From NCBI RefSeq assembly GCF_000716875.1, contig NZ_JNWQ01000017.1, forward strand, positions 25,473 to 89,472: a stretch of 64,000 nt of DNA. The letters are read 5' to 3'. Positions 1-9,488 of this stretch are shown piece after piece. Position 1 is the first letter of the stretch. The number at the start of each line of letters is the position of its first letter. The notes below the pieces were generated by a model. That model ran no database searches. It saw only the letters and a program-made list of their open reading frames with translations, and was not told where the DNA came from. The position numbers and the translations under genes were made by a program. The DNA is from Streptomyces novaecaesareae. Its GTDB lineage: Bacteria; Actinomycetota; Actinomycetes; Streptomycetales; Streptomycetaceae.

Positions 1-1
1 G

Positions 2-313
2 CACGGCTTCGACGAGGGCAGCCTGCCCGGGCAGGACGCGGTGGTCTCCAGCGGCGCGGGGCAGGCCGGGCCGGCCGCCGAGCTCACCGCCGCCGGGCTC
101 GCCCGGGCCGGGTACGCGGTGTGCCGGGCCTGGCGGGAGAAGTGCGGGCAGCTGGGGGGCACGACCAACGTCGAGGGCCGGTTCGCGGCCGGGGCCGGGG
201 TGCCGTGGCTGCACGTCGAGCTGGGCAACGGGCTGCGCACCGAACCGGCCCGGCGCGCGGTCGTGGCCGGGGTGCTGGCCGAGACCGCGCGCAGCTGGGG
301 TGCGAAGCCCTGA
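2..313 (+). CDS. C-terminal part of an unrecognised conserved protein
   Basis: The reading frame is open from the window edge and ends in TGA, giving about 103 residues; the N-terminus lies outside the window. The visible part begins with an HG-containing stretch, continues through a small-residue-rich alpha/beta-like region and holds two cysteines about 10 residues apart. I do not recognise the family. An HG near a strand end and a Glu in the VPWLHVELG segment would fit a metal-dependent hydrolase, but this is only a guess. It runs toward the convergent gene at 324-761, with 10 bases between the two stops. Confidence 0.6.
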   Translation, partial: HGFDEGSLPGQDAVVSSGAGQAGPAAELTAAGLARAGYAVCRAWREKCGQLGGTTNVEGRFAAGAGVPWLHVELGNGLRTEPARRAVVAGVLAETARSWGAKP

Positions 314-323
314 CGGCCCCTGG

Positions 324-761
324 CTAACAGGGGCGGCGCCGCAGGTCCATGACGTAGTCGTGCGGGGCGCCGGCGCTCTCGGCGGCGTCGGCGATCAGGC
401 CGAGGTAGCGGGCCGCGGGCAGGCCGCCCTCGTAGTCGTTGAGCACGTACGTCCAGACCGGGATGTCGCCGTCCAGGGTCTGCGCACGCAGCTTGAGCTT
501 GCGGTAGATGCCGAGCTGGACGCCCTCCCAGCGGTCCAGGCCGTCCTCGTCCATCGGGGAGACGTCGTACAGCGAGACGAAGACCTGGTCCTTCTCGTCC
601 TCGACGACGGTGGCCAACGAGCCCTCCCAGCCGAGCTGTTCGCCGCCGAAGGTGAGCCGCCAGCCGTCCAGCCACCCCGTGCCGCGCAGTGGGGAGTGCG
701 GGGCTCGGCGGGTCATCTGCCGGGCATCGAGGTTGGTGGCATACGCGGCGTAAAGGGGCAT
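324..761 (-). CDS. Gamma-glutamylcyclotransferase-like protein
   Basis: A 145-residue protein that opens with MPLYAAYATNLD, the usual start of the gamma-glutamylcyclotransferase (AIG2-like) fold, where a Y-G/A-S/T-N loop binds the gamma-glutamyl group. A DRWEGV segment near residue 70 carries the likely catalytic glutamate. Family members release 5-oxoproline from gamma-glutamyl dipeptides or amines; the substrate here is unknown. The open frame extends further upstream, but the family-typical start is the ATG at 759-761. There is no obvious strong ribosome site. It is divergent from the quinone dehydrogenase gene. Confidence 0.75.
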   Translation of the reverse strand: MPLYAAYATNLDARQMTRRAPHSPLRGTGWLDGWRLTFGGEQLGWEGSLATVVEDEKDQVFVSLYDVSPMDEDGLDRWEGVQLGIYRKLKLRAQTLDGDIPVWTYVLNDYEGGLPAARYLGLIADAAESAGAPHDYVMDLRRRPC

Positions 762-868
762 GGGGGAGAGCGTAGCCCGGGCGGCGGGCGGCCGGAGTTC
801 GCGGCCGGTCCCCGATTTCGCACAGGAGCTCGGACCCCGGCGTGGCGGCGCTCCCGGCGTACGGGACA

Positions 869-2323
869 ATGGGGAGCGTGACTCGGATCGTGATCATCGG
901 TGGCGGACCCGGCGGCTACGAGGCGGCCCTGGTCGCCGCACAGCTCGGCGCGGAGGTGACCGTCGTCGACCGCGACGGTCTGGGCGGATCGGCGGTGCTC
1001 ACGGACTGCGTTCCGTCGAAGACCCTGATCGCGACGGCGGAGGTGATGACCACCTTCGACAGCTCGTACGAGGAACTCGGCATCATCGTCGCGGACGACA
1101 CGCCCCCCGACGAGCAGGCGGCCAAGGTCGTCGGCGTGGACCTGGGCAAGGTCAACCGGCGTGTGAAGCGCCTGGCGATCGCGCAGTCCCACGACATCAC
1201 CCAGTCCGTCACCCGGGCCGGCGTCACCGTGCTGCGCGGCCGCGGCCGGCTCGGCGCCGGCGGGCAGGCCGTCGACGGCTCCCGCGAGGTCCTGGTGGAC
1301 GCGCCCGACGGCACCGTGCAGTCGCTGCGCGCCGACGCCGTGCTGATCGCCACCGGCGCCCACCCGCGCGAGCTGCCCGACGCCCAGCCGGACGGCGAGC
1401 GGATCCTCACCTGGACCCAGGTGTACGACCTGGAGGAGCTGCCCCGCGAGCTGATCGTGGTCGGCTCCGGTGTGACCGGCGCCGAGTTCGCCGGCGCGTA
1501 CCAGGCGCTCGGCTCCAAGGTCACCCTGGTGTCCAGCCGCGACCGGGTGCTGCCGGGCGAGGACCCGGACGCCGCCGAGGTGCTGGAGGACGTCTTCCGC
1601 CGCCGCGGCATGAACGTGATGGGCCGCTCGCGCGCCGAGAGCGTCAAGCGCATCGGCGACCGGGTCGAGGTGACCCTGGCCGACGGCAAGGTGATCGAGG
1701 GCTCCCACTGCCTGATGGCGGTCGGCTCGATCCCCAACACCTCCCAGATGGGCCTGGAGGAGGCCGGGGTCAAGCTCAACGACTGGGGCCAGATCCAGGT
1801 CGACCGGGTCTCCCGCACCACCGCCCCCGGCGTCTACGCGGCGGGCGACTGCACCGGCGTCTTCATGCTCGCCTCGGTGGCGGCCATGCAGGGCCGGATC
1901 GCGATGTACCACGCGCTCGGCGACGCGGTGCAGCCGCTGAACCTCAAGACCGTGGCCTCCAACGTCTTCACCGACCCGGAGATCGCCACCGTCGGCTACA
2001 CCGCGGCCGACGTGGAGTGCGGCAAGATGGACGCCGTCGTGGTCAAGCTCCCGCTGCGCGGCAACCCGCGGGCGAAGATGCAGGGCATCCGGGACGGCTT
2101 CGTGAAGCTGTTCTGCCGCCCGGGCACCGGCATCGTGGTCGGCGGCGTGGTCGTCGCCCCGCGGGCCAGTGAGCTGATCCACCCGATCTCGCTCGCGGTG
2201 GACGCCAATCTGACGGTCGAACAGGTGGCCAGCGCCTTCACCGTCTACCCGTCCGTCTCGGGCTCGACCGCCGAGGCCGCCCGGCAGCTGCACATCCGCA
2301 AGCGGGCCGACGGCGAATCCTGA
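869..2323 (+). CDS. NAD(P)H-quinone dehydrogenase (flavoprotein of the disulfide-reductase fold)
   Basis: About 484 residues with an N-terminal FAD-binding GGGPGGYEAA motif, a second dinucleotide motif VVGSGVTGAEFAG near the middle, an ATG/GD FAD-contact segment (YAAGDCTGVF) and a C-terminal dimerisation domain. It resembles lipoamide dehydrogenases, but the usual CxxxxC redox pair is reduced to a single cysteine (TDCVPSK), as in the mycobacterial LpdA-type quinone reductases. It should therefore pass electrons from NAD(P)H to quinones, not reduce a disulfide substrate. The start could be the ATG at 869 or the GTG at 878; the ATG is chosen because the purine-rich GGGGAG lies too close to the GTG. 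A stem-loop terminator follows. Confidence 0.9.
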   Translation: MGSVTRIVIIGGGPGGYEAALVAAQLGAEVTVVDRDGLGGSAVLTDCVPSKTLIATAEVMTTFDSSYEELGIIVADDTPPDEQAAKVVGVDLGKVNRRVKRLAIAQSHDITQSVTRAGVTVLRGRGRLGAGGQAVDGSREVLVDAPDGTVQSLRADAVLIATGAHPRELPDAQPDGERILTWTQVYDLEELPRELIVVGSGVTGAEFAGAYQALGSKVTLVSSRDRVLPGEDPDAAEVLEDVFRRRGMNVMGRSRAESVKRIGDRVEVTLADGKVIEGSHCLMAVGSIPNTSQMGLEEAGVKLNDWGQIQVDRVSRTTAPGVYAAGDCTGVFMLASVAAMQGRIAMYHALGDAVQPLNLKTVASNVFTDPEIATVGYTAADVECGKMDAVVVKLPLRGNPRAKMQGIRDGFVKLFCRPGTGIVVGGVVVAPRASELIHPISLAVDANLTVEQVASAFTVYPSVSGSTAEAARQLHIRKRADGES

Positions 2324-2340
2324 GCGTCCGGCGCACAGTT

Positions 2341-2372
2341 GAGGGGCGGCTGCCGATCGGCGGCCGCCCCTC
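2341..2372 (+). terminator. Stem-loop terminator after the quinone dehydrogenase gene
   Basis: A perfect 10-bp stem (GAGGGGCGGC / GCCGCCCCTC) lies 18 bases after the stop codon. There is no U tract, which is common for actinobacterial terminators. Confidence 0.6.
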
Positions 2373-2475
2373 GCGCATGGCGGGCCTCACCCGGACGGCG
2401 GGCGCAGTCCCGGGATATCGACGGCGCGCATTGTACGGTCACGCGCCGCTCGTGCGCGAGCAATTCCAGCTACTA

Positions 2476-2534
2476 GCTGCAAACGCCTGAAAGCAGACGG
2501 TCACGCAGGTTACCGTCGGTTCTGTGTTTGCAGC
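2476..2534. promoter_or_regulatory. Inverted repeat around the start of the DeoR-family gene
   Basis: GCTGCAAAC at 2476-2484 is repeated exactly inverted as GTTTGCAGC at 2526-2534, which overlaps the GTG start codon at 2524. Widely spaced repeats flanking a promoter are typical of looping DeoR-type autoregulation. That role is an inference. Confidence 0.4.
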
Positions 2535-3525
2535 AGAACGTCGCCAGTTGATCCTCGAAATGGTGCGCGCCAACGGAGCCGTCTCGCTCCGAGAGTTGGC
2601 CCGCGTCGTCCAGACCTCCGAAGTGACCGTGCGCCGGGACGTGCGGGCGCTGGAGGCAGAAGGGCTCCTCGACCGCCGGCACGGCGGCGCGGTGCTCCCC
2701 GGCGGCTTCAGCCGCGAACCCGGTTACCCGCAGAAGACCCACCTGTCCGCGGCGGAGAAGAGCGCCATCGCGGACCTCGCCGCCGGCCTGGTGGAGGAGG
2801 GCGACGCGGTGGTGGTCGGCGCCGGCACCACCACCCAGGAGCTGGCCCGCAGGCTGGCCAGGGTGCCCGGCCTGACCGTCGTCACCAACTCGCTGCTGGT
2901 CGCCCAGGCGCTGGCCCACGCCAACCGGGTCGAGGTGGTGATGACCGGCGGCACCCTGCGCGGCTCCAACTACGCGCTGGTGGGCAGCGGCGCCGAGCAG
3001 TCGCTGCAGGGGCTGCGGGTCGCCAAGGCCTTCATCTCCGGCAGCGGGCTGAGCGCCGAACGCGGCCTGTCGACCGCGAACATGCTGTCCGCGAGCGTGG
3101 ACCGGGCACTGGTGCAGTCGGCCGCCGAGGTCATCGTCCTCGCCGACCACACCAAGCTCGGCACGGACAGCATGTTCCCGACCGTCGCCACCGAGACCAT
3201 CACCCGGCTGGTCACCGACGAGCACGCCACCGCGGACGACACCACCGCCCGCGAACTGGACGCGATCGCCGACTGCGGGGTGCAGATCGACCTGGCGCCG
3301 CTCGGCGCCGCGCCCAGCGGCGACGCCCCGGTGCACGGCACCGGCAGCGGACCGGTGCACCAGACCCAGCCGGGCCCGATGGCCCGCCGCGGCGGCCCGC
3401 CCCCCGGCGGCGCCCCACTGCCCGGCCAGCGCCGCCCCGGCGCGCACGGCGGCCCGGGCGGGCCGGTCGGCCCCGGCGGGATGCCGGTCCGGCTGGCCGA
3501 GCTGGGCCTGCCGCGCGGGCGCTGA
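2524..3525 (+). CDS. DeoR/GlpR-family transcriptional regulator
   Basis: 333 residues. The N-terminal winged HTH (roughly residues 1-55) has the family pattern RRQLIL...VSLRELA...SEVTVRRDVRALE. A sugar-phosphate-sensing domain follows (roughly 70-235) with the characteristic VVGAGTTTQELA and VVTNSLLVAQ segments. The protein should bind DNA and release it on binding a phosphorylated sugar or similar ligand. The last 65 or so residues are a low-complexity tail rich in Pro, Gly and Arg, not part of the family core. The GTG start at 2524 falls inside an inverted repeat that may be its own operator. The gene is convergent with the carboxylase alpha gene. Confidence 0.9.
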   Translation: MFAAERRQLILEMVRANGAVSLRELARVVQTSEVTVRRDVRALEAEGLLDRRHGGAVLPGGFSREPGYPQKTHLSAAEKSAIADLAAGLVEEGDAVVVGAGTTTQELARRLARVPGLTVVTNSLLVAQALAHANRVEVVMTGGTLRGSNYALVGSGAEQSLQGLRVAKAFISGSGLSAERGLSTANMLSASVDRALVQSAAEVIVLADHTKLGTDSMFPTVATETITRLVTDEHATADDTTARELDAIADCGVQIDLAPLGAAPSGDAPVHGTGSGPVHQTQPGPMARRGGPPPGGAPLPGQRRPGAHGGPGGPVGPGGMPVRLAELGLPRGR

Positions 3526-3552
3526 GGCCCACCGCCGTACGGACGCAGAACG

Positions 3553-3592
3553 CGACCGGTCCGCACACCCCGAGGGGCGTACGGACCGGTCG
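3553..3592. terminator. Bidirectional stem-loop between convergent genes
   Basis: An 11-bp perfect stem (CGACCGGTCCG / CGGACCGGTCG) with an inner CCCC/GGGG hairpin sits between the stops of the DeoR gene and the carboxylase alpha gene, so it can serve both directions. Confidence 0.65.
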
Positions 3593-3621
3593 GAGCCTCA
3601 GCGGCAGGCCCTGGGGACGTG

Positions 3622-5397
3622 TCAGTCCTTGATCTCGCAGAGCGCGGCGCCGCTGCTGACGCTCGCGCCGACCTCGGCCTTGAGGCCGGTGATGGTGCCC
3701 GCCTTGTGGGCGTTCAGCGGCTGCTCCATCTTCATCGCCTCCAGGACCACGATCAGCTCGCCCTCGGCGACGACCTGGCCCTCCTCCACGGCGACCTTGA
3801 CGATGGTGCCCTGCATCGGCGAGGCCAGGGTGTCACCGCTGACGGCCGAGCCGGCCTTCTTGGCGCCCACCCGGCGCTTGGCCTTGGCGGCACCCGCCGC
3901 ACCGGCCGCCGGGGCCGACGCGACGCCCAGCGAGGACGGCAGCGAGACCTCGATCCGCTTGCCGCCGACCTCGACCACGACGGTCTCCCGGCCCTCGGCC
4001 TCCTCGCCGTCACCGGCCGCACCGGCGAACGGCGGGATGGTGTTGTCGAAGTCGGTCTCGATCCACCGGGTGTAGACCGTGAACGGCTCGTCGCTGCCGT
4101 GCACCTCGGGCGCGAACGCCGGGTCGGTGACGACCGCCTGGTGGAACGGGATGGCGGTGGCCATGCCCTCCACCTTGAACTCGCTCAGCGCACGGCGGGC
4201 CCGCTCCAGGGCCTGCTTGCGGTCGCGGCCGGTGACGACCAGCTTCGCCAGCAGCGAGTCCCAGGCCGGGCCGATGACCGAGCCGGTCTCCACGCCGGAG
4301 TCCAGGCGCACGCCCGGGCCGGACGGCGGGGCGAACAGCGTCACGGTGCCGGGCGCGGGCAGGAAGTTGCGGCCCGGGTCCTCGCCGTTGATGCGGAACT
4401 CGAAGGAGTGACCGCGCACCTCGGGGTCGCCGTAGCCGAGCTCCTCGCCGTCGGCGATCCGGAACATCTCGCGGACCAGGTCGAGGCCGGTGACCTCCTC
4501 GGTGACCGGGTGCTCCACCTGCAGACGGGTGTTGACCTCCAGGAAGGAGATCGTGCCGTCCATCGCCACCAGGAACTCGCAGGTCCCGGCGCCCTCGTAG
4601 CGGGCCTCCTTGAGGATGGCCTTGGACGCCCGGTACAGCTCGGCGTTCTGCTCGGGGGTCAGGAACGGCGCGGGCGCCTCCTCGACCAGCTTCTGGTGCC
4701 GGCGCTGCAGCGAGCAGTCACGGGTGGAGACGACCACCACGTTGCCGTGCTTGTCGGCCAGGCACTGGGTCTCCACGTGCCGCGGGTTGTCCAGGTAGCG
4801 CTCGACGAAGCACTCGCCGCGACCGAAGGCGGCGACCGCCTCGCGCACCGCGGACTCGTACAGCTCCGGGATCTCCTCCAGCGTGCGGGCGACCTTGAGG
4901 CCGCGGCCGCCACCGCCGAAGGCCGCCTTGATGGCGACCGGAAGGCCGTGCTCCCGGGCGAAGTCGACGACCTCGTCGGCACCCGCGACCGGGTCCGGGG
5001 TACCGGCGACCAGCGGGGCACCGGCGCGCTGCGCCACGTGCCGGGCGGTCACCTTGTCACCGAGGTCGCGGATGGCCTGCGGCGGCGGGCCGATCCAGAT
5101 CAGGCCCGCGTCGAGCACGGCCTGGGCGAAGTCGGCGTTCTCCGACAGGAACCCGTAGCCGGGGTGGACGGCGTCGGCACCGGAGTCGGCGGCGGCCTTG
5201 AGCACCTTGGCGATGTCCAGGTAGCTGGTACCGGGAGTGTCACCGCCCAGCGCATAAGCCTCGTCGGCCGCGCGGACGTGCAGCGCATCCCGGTCCGGCT
5301 CGGCGTAGACGGCGACGCTGGCGATACCGGCGTCCGAGCAGGCCCGGGCGACGCGGACTGCGATTTCCCCGCGGTTGGCGATGAGCACCTTGCGCAC
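3622..5397 (-). CDS. accA2: Acyl-CoA carboxylase alpha chain (biotin carboxylase plus biotin carrier)
   Basis: 591 residues. A biotin carboxylase region starts [14 protein letters not shown], followed by an ATP-grasp domain with the glycine-rich [10 protein letters not shown] loop and the [14 protein letters not shown] active-site segment. The C-terminal biotinyl carrier domain has the biotin-accepting lysine in EAMKM. It carboxylates its own biotin with ATP and bicarbonate and passes the carboxyl group to beta chains such as that at 7648-9249, giving malonyl- or methylmalonyl-CoA. The GTG start at 5395-5397 is preceded by GGGAG. A Crp-like site lies about 70 bases upstream of the start. Confidence 0.95.
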   Translation of the reverse strand: MRKVLIANRGEIAVRVARACSDAGIASVAVYAEPDRDALHVRAADEAYALGGDTPGTSYLDIAKVLKAAADSGADAVHPGYGFLSENADFAQAVLDAGLIWIGPPPQAIRDLGDKVTARHVAQRAGAPLVAGTPDPVAGADEVVDFAREHGLPVAIKAAFGGGGRGLKVARTLEEIPELYESAVREAVAAFGRGECFVERYLDNPRHVETQCLADKHGNVVVVSTRDCSLQRRHQKLVEEAPAPFLTPEQNAELYRASKAILKEARYEGAGTCEFLVAMDGTISFLEVNTRLQVEHPVTEEVTGLDLVREMFRIADGEELGYGDPEVRGHSFEFRINGEDPGRNFLPAPGTVTLFAPPSGPGVRLDSGVETGSVIGPAWDSLLAKLVVTGRDRKQALERARRALSEFKVEGMATAIPFHQAVVTDPAFAPEVHGSDEPFTVYTRWIETDFDNTIPPFAGAAGDGEEAEGRETVVVEVGGKRIEVSLPSSLGVASAPAAGAAGAAKAKRRVGAKKAGSAVSGDTLASPMQGTIVKVAVEEGQVVAEGELIVVLEAMKMEQPLNAHKAGTITGLKAEVGASVSSGAALCEIKD

Positions 5398-5465
5398 TGT
5401 GGCTCCCTTCTTGAACCTCGTTGAGTTTATGGATTCCTGGGCAGTACCGGCGAGTAGCCCCGGGT

Positions 5466-5481
5466 TGTGAACTATCCCACA
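5466..5481. promoter_or_regulatory. Crp-like site upstream of the carboxylase alpha gene
   Basis: TGTGA-ACTATC-CCACA fits the TGTGA-N6-TCACA consensus with one mismatch. It matches 14 of 16 positions of the perfect site at 54859-54874 in this window. It lies 69-84 bases upstream of the GTG start at 5397. Function is inferred. Confidence 0.5.
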
Positions 5482-5632
5482 CGCTCGGTGATGGGATTCG
5501 AGACCCCGATCCGGGCCCCGAGGAGACTGCGCAGGTCGCGGCGGGTGGGGCCGGAACGGCGGGGGCAACGGCGGGTGACCGGCGGGCGGCGTGGCGGGAC
5601 GGTGGCATGGGCCACACTCCCGCCCGGACCGC

Positions 5633-6367
5633 TCAGGCGACGCCGGAGCGGGCGGCGGGCCGCTGCAGCGCCTCGGCCGTCACGTCGGCCGCGACCTCCA
5701 CCATGTCCGGCCCGTACGCCTTGGGTTTGACGACCCGCAGGACCAGCGCGAAGGTGCCGTTGCGGCCGTGCGCGCGGGCGAGTTCGCGGTGGTGGGAGAC
5801 CAGGTAGCGCACGCCCGCCTGGTTGGCGGTGCCGGTCTGGCCGGAGACGAGGAACACCGGGCGGCCCCCGTCCGGGGTGGCGATCCGGGCCAGCAGGGTG
5901 TGCACCTGCTCGTGGTCGGCGGTGAAGTCGCGCTCGCCCACCACGACCACGTTGCTGCCCGGCTCCGGACCGGAGGTGACCAGGGCGCCCGGCAGGCCCC
6001 AGGCGAGGTGGGCGGCGGTCCGCTCGTTGCTGACCGGGCCGCCGATGCAGAACTCGGTCTTGCCCCCGATGCCCCGGTTCGCCGAGTCGTGCGCGACGAT
6101 CTCGGCCCTCGCCCCGCAGCTCTCCACCAGCCCGGCCAGCGCCATCAGCGCGTAGGCGTCCCGGCGGGTGACGGTGCCGGCGTCCGAGCCCTCGCCGATG
6201 CTGCGCGGCACCACGACCAGGCACTCGCCGCCGGCCGGCAACCCGAAGAACTCCCGCACCCGTTCGACCCTCCGGCGCCGCCGCAGGGCCTGGGCGAGCC
6301 AGCCGAGGCCGGCACTGATGGCGCTGGCCACCAGGCCCAGCACCACGTTGAGCACGTTGTCGGTCAT
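5633..6367 (-). CDS. Conserved membrane-anchored protein of unknown function
   Basis: 244 residues. One N-terminal hydrophobic segment (about residues 5-28) is followed by an Arg-rich stop-transfer cluster, so the rest probably faces the cytoplasm. The soluble part has alternating strands and helices with small-residue loops ([35 protein letters not shown]), resembling a Rossmann-like or nucleotide-binding fold, but no catalytic motif is certain. It sits between the carboxylase alpha gene and maf on the same strand, in a neighbourhood that is usually conserved in streptomycetes. I do not recognise the function. Confidence 0.7.
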   Translation of the reverse strand: MTDNVLNVVLGLVASAISAGLGWLAQALRRRRRVERVREFFGLPAGGECLVVVPRSIGEGSDAGTVTRRDAYALMALAGLVESCGARAEIVAHDSANRGIGGKTEFCIGGPVSNERTAAHLAWGLPGALVTSGPEPGSNVVVVGERDFTADHEQVHTLLARIATPDGGRPVFLVSGQTGTANQAGVRYLVSHHRELARAHGRNGTFALVLRVVKPKAYGPDMVEVAADVTAEALQRPAARSGVA

Positions 6368-6446
6368 CGCCGCGTTCCCTCCCCGTTCGAACGGCGGTCA
6401 GCTTGGGGTGTGGCGCCCTGGAGACCCAACGGATTTATGCCGCAGG

Positions 6447-7055
6447 TCACTTGGTCCACAGATCGGTGATGCGCAGGTCGAGCTCGGCGAGCAGGCGGCG
6501 CAGCAGCGGCAGGGACAGGCCGATGACGTTGCCCGGGTCGCCGTCGATGCCGTCGACGAACGGCGCCGAGCGGCCGTCCAGGGTGAACGCCCCGGCCACG
6601 TGCAGCGGTTCGCCGGAGGCCACGTACGCGGCGATCTCCTCGTCGTCCGGGGTGCCGAAGCGGACGGTGGTGGAGGCGGTGGCCGAGGCCTGCCGGCCGG
6701 TCACCGTGTCGATCACGCAGTGGCCGGTGCGCAGCACCCCGGCGCGGCCGCGCATCGACTGCCAGCGGGCCAGCGCCTCGGCGGCGTCGGCGGGCTTGCC
6801 GAGCGCCTGCCCGTCCAGCTCCAGGACGGAGTCGCAGCCGACCACCAGCTCGCCGTCGGCGAGTTCGGCGGCGACGGCCTTCGCCTTGGCCTCGGCCAGC
6901 ACGAGCGCGAGTTCGGCGGGGGTGGCGGCGGTGATCGCGTCCTCGTCGACGCCGCTGACCACCACGCGCGGGTCGAGCCCCGCCTGGCGCAGCAGCCCGA
7001 GGCGGGCGGGGGAGGCGGAGGCGAGGACGAGGGTGCGCTGGTCGGTCATGGCCAC
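6447..7055 (-). CDS. maf: Maf-family nucleoside triphosphate pyrophosphatase
   Basis: 202 residues. The N-terminal [18 protein letters not shown] loop is the Maf signature for phosphate binding. [18 protein letters not shown] holds the catalytic Asp, and [14 protein letters not shown] is the conserved C-terminal motif. Maf proteins hydrolyse non-canonical or modified nucleoside triphosphates to monophosphates, limiting misincorporation. Translation may start at the ATG at 7055 or two codons later at 7049. A gene for a 46-residue membrane protein lies just upstream on the same strand. Confidence 0.92.
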   Translation of the reverse strand: MAMTDQRTLVLASASPARLGLLRQAGLDPRVVVSGVDEDAITAATPAELALVLAEAKAKAVAAELADGELVVGCDSVLELDGQALGKPADAAEALARWQSMRGRAGVLRTGHCVIDTVTGRQASATASTTVRFGTPDDEEIAAYVASGEPLHVAGAFTLDGRSAPFVDGIDGDPGNVIGLSLPLLRRLLAELDLRITDLWTK

Positions 7056-7107
7056 CAGCGTAGGGGGTGCCGGTTCCGCCGTTCGGGTGAACGGCTCGGG
7101 TGACGAC

Positions 7108-7248
7108 TCAGGTGAACGACCGGGCGATCATCGCCAGGACGGCGCCGACCAGCACGATGGCGGCGAGCACCTTGCCGGCCCGCTGCATCCGCTCCTGCAT
7201 CCGACGGGCCTCGGGCGAGGGCTCGTCGCGGGGGTCTGACCAGAGCAC
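7108..7248 (-). CDS. mmpB: Small single-pass membrane protein, MmpB-like
   Basis: A 46-residue reading frame too short for most gene finders. The GTG start at 7246-7248 leads into an acidic LWSDPRDEP head. An amphipathic Met/Arg-rich linker follows, then one hydrophobic segment (about residues 25-41). I recall that streptomycete genomes carry a protein of this shape, opening with LWSDP, in the maf-acyl-CoA carboxylase interval, where it is called morphogenic membrane protein MmpB. The match here is by pattern and position only. The ribosome site is weak. It is followed by maf on the same strand. Confidence 0.65.
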   Translation of the reverse strand: MLWSDPRDEPSPEARRMQERMQRAGKVLAAIVLVGAVLAMIARSFT

Positions 7249-7328
7249 CCGTCCAGAGTGCGTCGTGCCGGGGCCGGACGCCTGAGTATCCGTACTCAGG
7301 TTTCGGGTTACCCGGGCGGCGAAAACAG

Positions 7329-7369
7329 TGCGGAGCAGGAAGTCGGTCTGTTCGACTTCCTGCTCCGCA
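7329..7369. terminator. Strong stem-loop between the carboxylase epsilon gene and mmpB
   Basis: A perfect 17-bp stem, TGCGGAGCAGGAAGTCG and its complement, around a 7-base loop lies just downstream of the epsilon-subunit stop at 7397. It should end the pccB-epsilon transcript. Confidence 0.75.
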
Positions 7370-7396
7370 CGGGTTGTTCGGCGAATTCCTGCTGGC

Positions 7397-7618
7397 TCAG
7401 CGCGCCCAGCCCGAGGTCCGCCAGGCGTTGGCGCCCGGGTGGAGGGCGGGGCGGAGCAGGCGGGAGCGGTCGTTCCAGGGGGAGGCCGGGCCGGCGCCGG
7501 CCTGGCGCGCCGCCTCGGCGGCGGCCTGTGCGGCGGCGGCCCGGGCCTGGACCACCGCCAGAACGGTGGCCAGCTCCTCGGGGGTCGGCTGCCCGTGCAG
7601 CACGTGGATCGGGGACAT
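7397..7618 (-). CDS. pccE: Acyl-CoA carboxylase epsilon subunit
   Basis: 73 residues. The N-terminus (IHVLHGQPTPEELATVLAVV) is the conserved core of the actinobacterial carboxylase epsilon subunit. It is followed by an Ala-rich helix and the usual C-terminal W-N-D-R-S-R-L and W-R-T-S-G-W pattern. This small protein stabilises and activates the alpha-beta carboxylase complex. It begins 29 bases after the beta-chain stop, so the two are almost certainly co-transcribed, and a strong stem-loop follows it. Confidence 0.92.
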   Translation of the reverse strand: MSPIHVLHGQPTPEELATVLAVVQARAAAAQAAAEAARQAGAGPASPWNDRSRLLRPALHPGANAWRTSGWAR

Positions 7619-7647
7619 GGCTGGTTCTCTCCCGACAGGGATGGGGC

Positions 7648-9249
7648 CTACAGGGGGATGTTGCCGTGCTTCTTCGGCGGCAGCACCTCGCGCTTGCCGC
7701 GCAGCGCCCGCAGGCCCCGGACGATGTGCCGGCGGGTGTCGCTCGGCGCGATGACCGCGTCGACGTAGCCGCGCTCGGCCGCCAGGTACGGGTTCAGCAG
7801 GGTGTCCTCGTACGAGGCGATCAGCTCGGCCCGCTTCTCCTCGACGGTGCCGGCCGCCTCGGCCTCGGCGATCTCCCGGCGGTGCAGGATGTTGACCGCG
7901 CCCTGCGCGCCCATCACGGCGATCTGCGCCGTCGGCCAGGCCAGGTTGAGGTCGGCGCCCAGGTGCTTGGAGCCCATGACGTCGTACGCGCCGCCGAAGG
8001 CCTTGCGGGTGATCACGGTGATCAGCGGCACGGTGGCCTCGGCGTAGGCGTAGATCAGCTTGGCGCCGCGGCGGATGATGCCGTCCCACTCCTGCTCGGT
8101 GCCGGGCAGGAAGCCGGGCACGTCCACGAAGGTCAGCACCGGGATGTTGAAGGAGTCGCAGGTCCGGATGAAGCGGGCGGCCTTCTCGCTGGCGTTGATG
8201 TCCAGGCAGCCGGCCAGGTCCATCGGCTGGTTGCCGACGATGCCGACCGACTGGCCCTCGACCCGGCCGAAGCCGGTGATGATGTTGCCCGCGTACAGCG
8301 GCTGGGTCTCCAGGAACTCGCCGTCGTCGACGATGTGCTCGATCACCTTGTGCATGTCGTACGGCTGGTTCGCCGAGTCCGGCACGATCGTGTCGAGTTC
8401 GAGGTCCTCGTCGGTGACGTCGGCGAACGACAGGCCGTAGGACTGATCGGGGTAGGACGGCGGGTCGCTCAGGTTGTTGGAGGGCAGGTACGAGAGCAGG
8501 CTCTTGACGTACTCGACCGCCTCCTTCTCGTCCGCGGCCAGGTAGTGCGCGTTGCCGGACTTGGTGTTGTGGGTGCGGGCGCCGCCCAGCTCCTCCATGC
8601 CGACGTCCTCGCCGGTGACGGTCTTGATCACGTCCGGGCCGGTGATGAACATGTGCGAGGTCCGGTCGGCCATCACCACGAAGTCGGTGATCGCGGGGGA
8701 GTACACCGCGCCGCCCGCGCAGGGGCCCATGATCAGCGAGATCTGCGGGATGACGCCCGAGGCGTGCACGTTGCGGCGGAAGATCTCGCCGTACAGGCCG
8801 AGCGAGACCACGCCCTCCTGGATCCGGGCGCCGCCGGAGTCGTTGATGCCGATGACCGGGCAGCCGGTCTTCAGCGCGAAGTCCATGACCTTGACGATCT
8901 TCTCGCCGAAGACCTCGCCCAGGGAGCCGCCGAAGACGGTGAAGTCCTGGGCGAACACGGCGACCTGACGGCCGTCGACGGTGCCGTAGCCGGTCACCAC
9001 GCCGTCGCCGTACGGACGGTTCTTCTCCTGGCCGAAGTTGGTCGAGCGGTGCCGGGCGAACTCGTCGAACTCCACGAAGGAGTCCTCGTCCAGCAGCTCC
9101 ACGACCCGCTCGCGGGCGGTCAGCTTGCCCTTGGCGTGCTGCTTCTCCACGGCCTTGGCCGAGCCGGAGTGCACCGCCTCGTCCAGCCTGCGCCGGAGGT
9201 CGGCGAGCTTGCCCGCGGTGGTGTGGGGGTCGTACGGCGCCTCGGTCAT
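7648..9249 (-). CDS. pccB: Acyl-CoA (propionyl-CoA) carboxylase beta chain
   Basis: 533 residues with two crotonase-like carboxyltransferase halves. Visible motifs include [18 protein letters not shown], the oxyanion-hole glycine pairs [10 protein letters not shown] and [13 protein letters not shown] in the N-half, and [16 protein letters not shown] and [13 protein letters not shown] in the C-half. It transfers the carboxyl group from the biotin carrier to propionyl- and/or acetyl-CoA, supplying methylmalonyl- or malonyl-CoA for fatty acid and polyketide synthesis. It is followed directly by the epsilon-subunit gene. Divergent from it is the biotin protein ligase that would biotinylate the alpha chain. 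Confidence 0.95.
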   Translation of the reverse strand: MTEAPYDPHTTAGKLADLRRRLDEAVHSGSAKAVEKQHAKGKLTARERVVELLDEDSFVEFDEFARHRSTNFGQEKNRPYGDGVVTGYGTVDGRQVAVFAQDFTVFGGSLGEVFGEKIVKVMDFALKTGCPVIGINDSGGARIQEGVVSLGLYGEIFRRNVHASGVIPQISLIMGPCAGGAVYSPAITDFVVMADRTSHMFITGPDVIKTVTGEDVGMEELGGARTHNTKSGNAHYLAADEKEAVEYVKSLLSYLPSNNLSDPPSYPDQSYGLSFADVTDEDLELDTIVPDSANQPYDMHKVIEHIVDDGEFLETQPLYAGNIITGFGRVEGQSVGIVGNQPMDLAGCLDINASEKAARFIRTCDSFNIPVLTFVDVPGFLPGTEQEWDGIIRRGAKLIYAYAEATVPLITVITRKAFGGAYDVMGSKHLGADLNLAWPTAQIAVMGAQGAVNILHRREIAEAEAAGTVEEKRAELIASYEDTLLNPYLAAERGYVDAVIAPSDTRRHIVRGLRALRGKREVLPPKKHGNIPL

Positions 9250-9405
9250 CCGGTGGCTCTCCCTGATCCATGGCCGCGACCTGTTCGAGTGCGCGCGGGC
9301 CGGAGTGGGGGCCCGCGCATGAGGGCAGGGCGGCGCTACGAACTACCGCTGGGTAGCGTAGCCAGCGCGGAGGGCCATCCGTCATGTCCTGGCGTTATGG
9401 CCATC

Positions 9406-9418
9406 GACACAGTGTGTC
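9406..9418. promoter_or_regulatory. Palindrome in the divergent pccB / biotin ligase promoter region
   Basis: GACACA-G-TGTGTC is a perfect 13-bp palindrome midway between the two divergent genes. It is a candidate operator for joint control of carboxylase and biotin ligase. The binding protein is unknown. Confidence 0.3.
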
Positions 9419-9488
9419 AACGCGCGTTCTGGGGGACGATGGGGCGGCCTACACCCCACGCCTGCGTCCAACACCTAGGGTCTTCCCC

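Noticed and set aside
3619..5424. Long open frame of about 600 codons on the plus strand
   Set aside because: It is the antisense shadow of the carboxylase alpha gene, caused by high GC; no family features, and the minus-strand product has all biotin carboxylase motifs.
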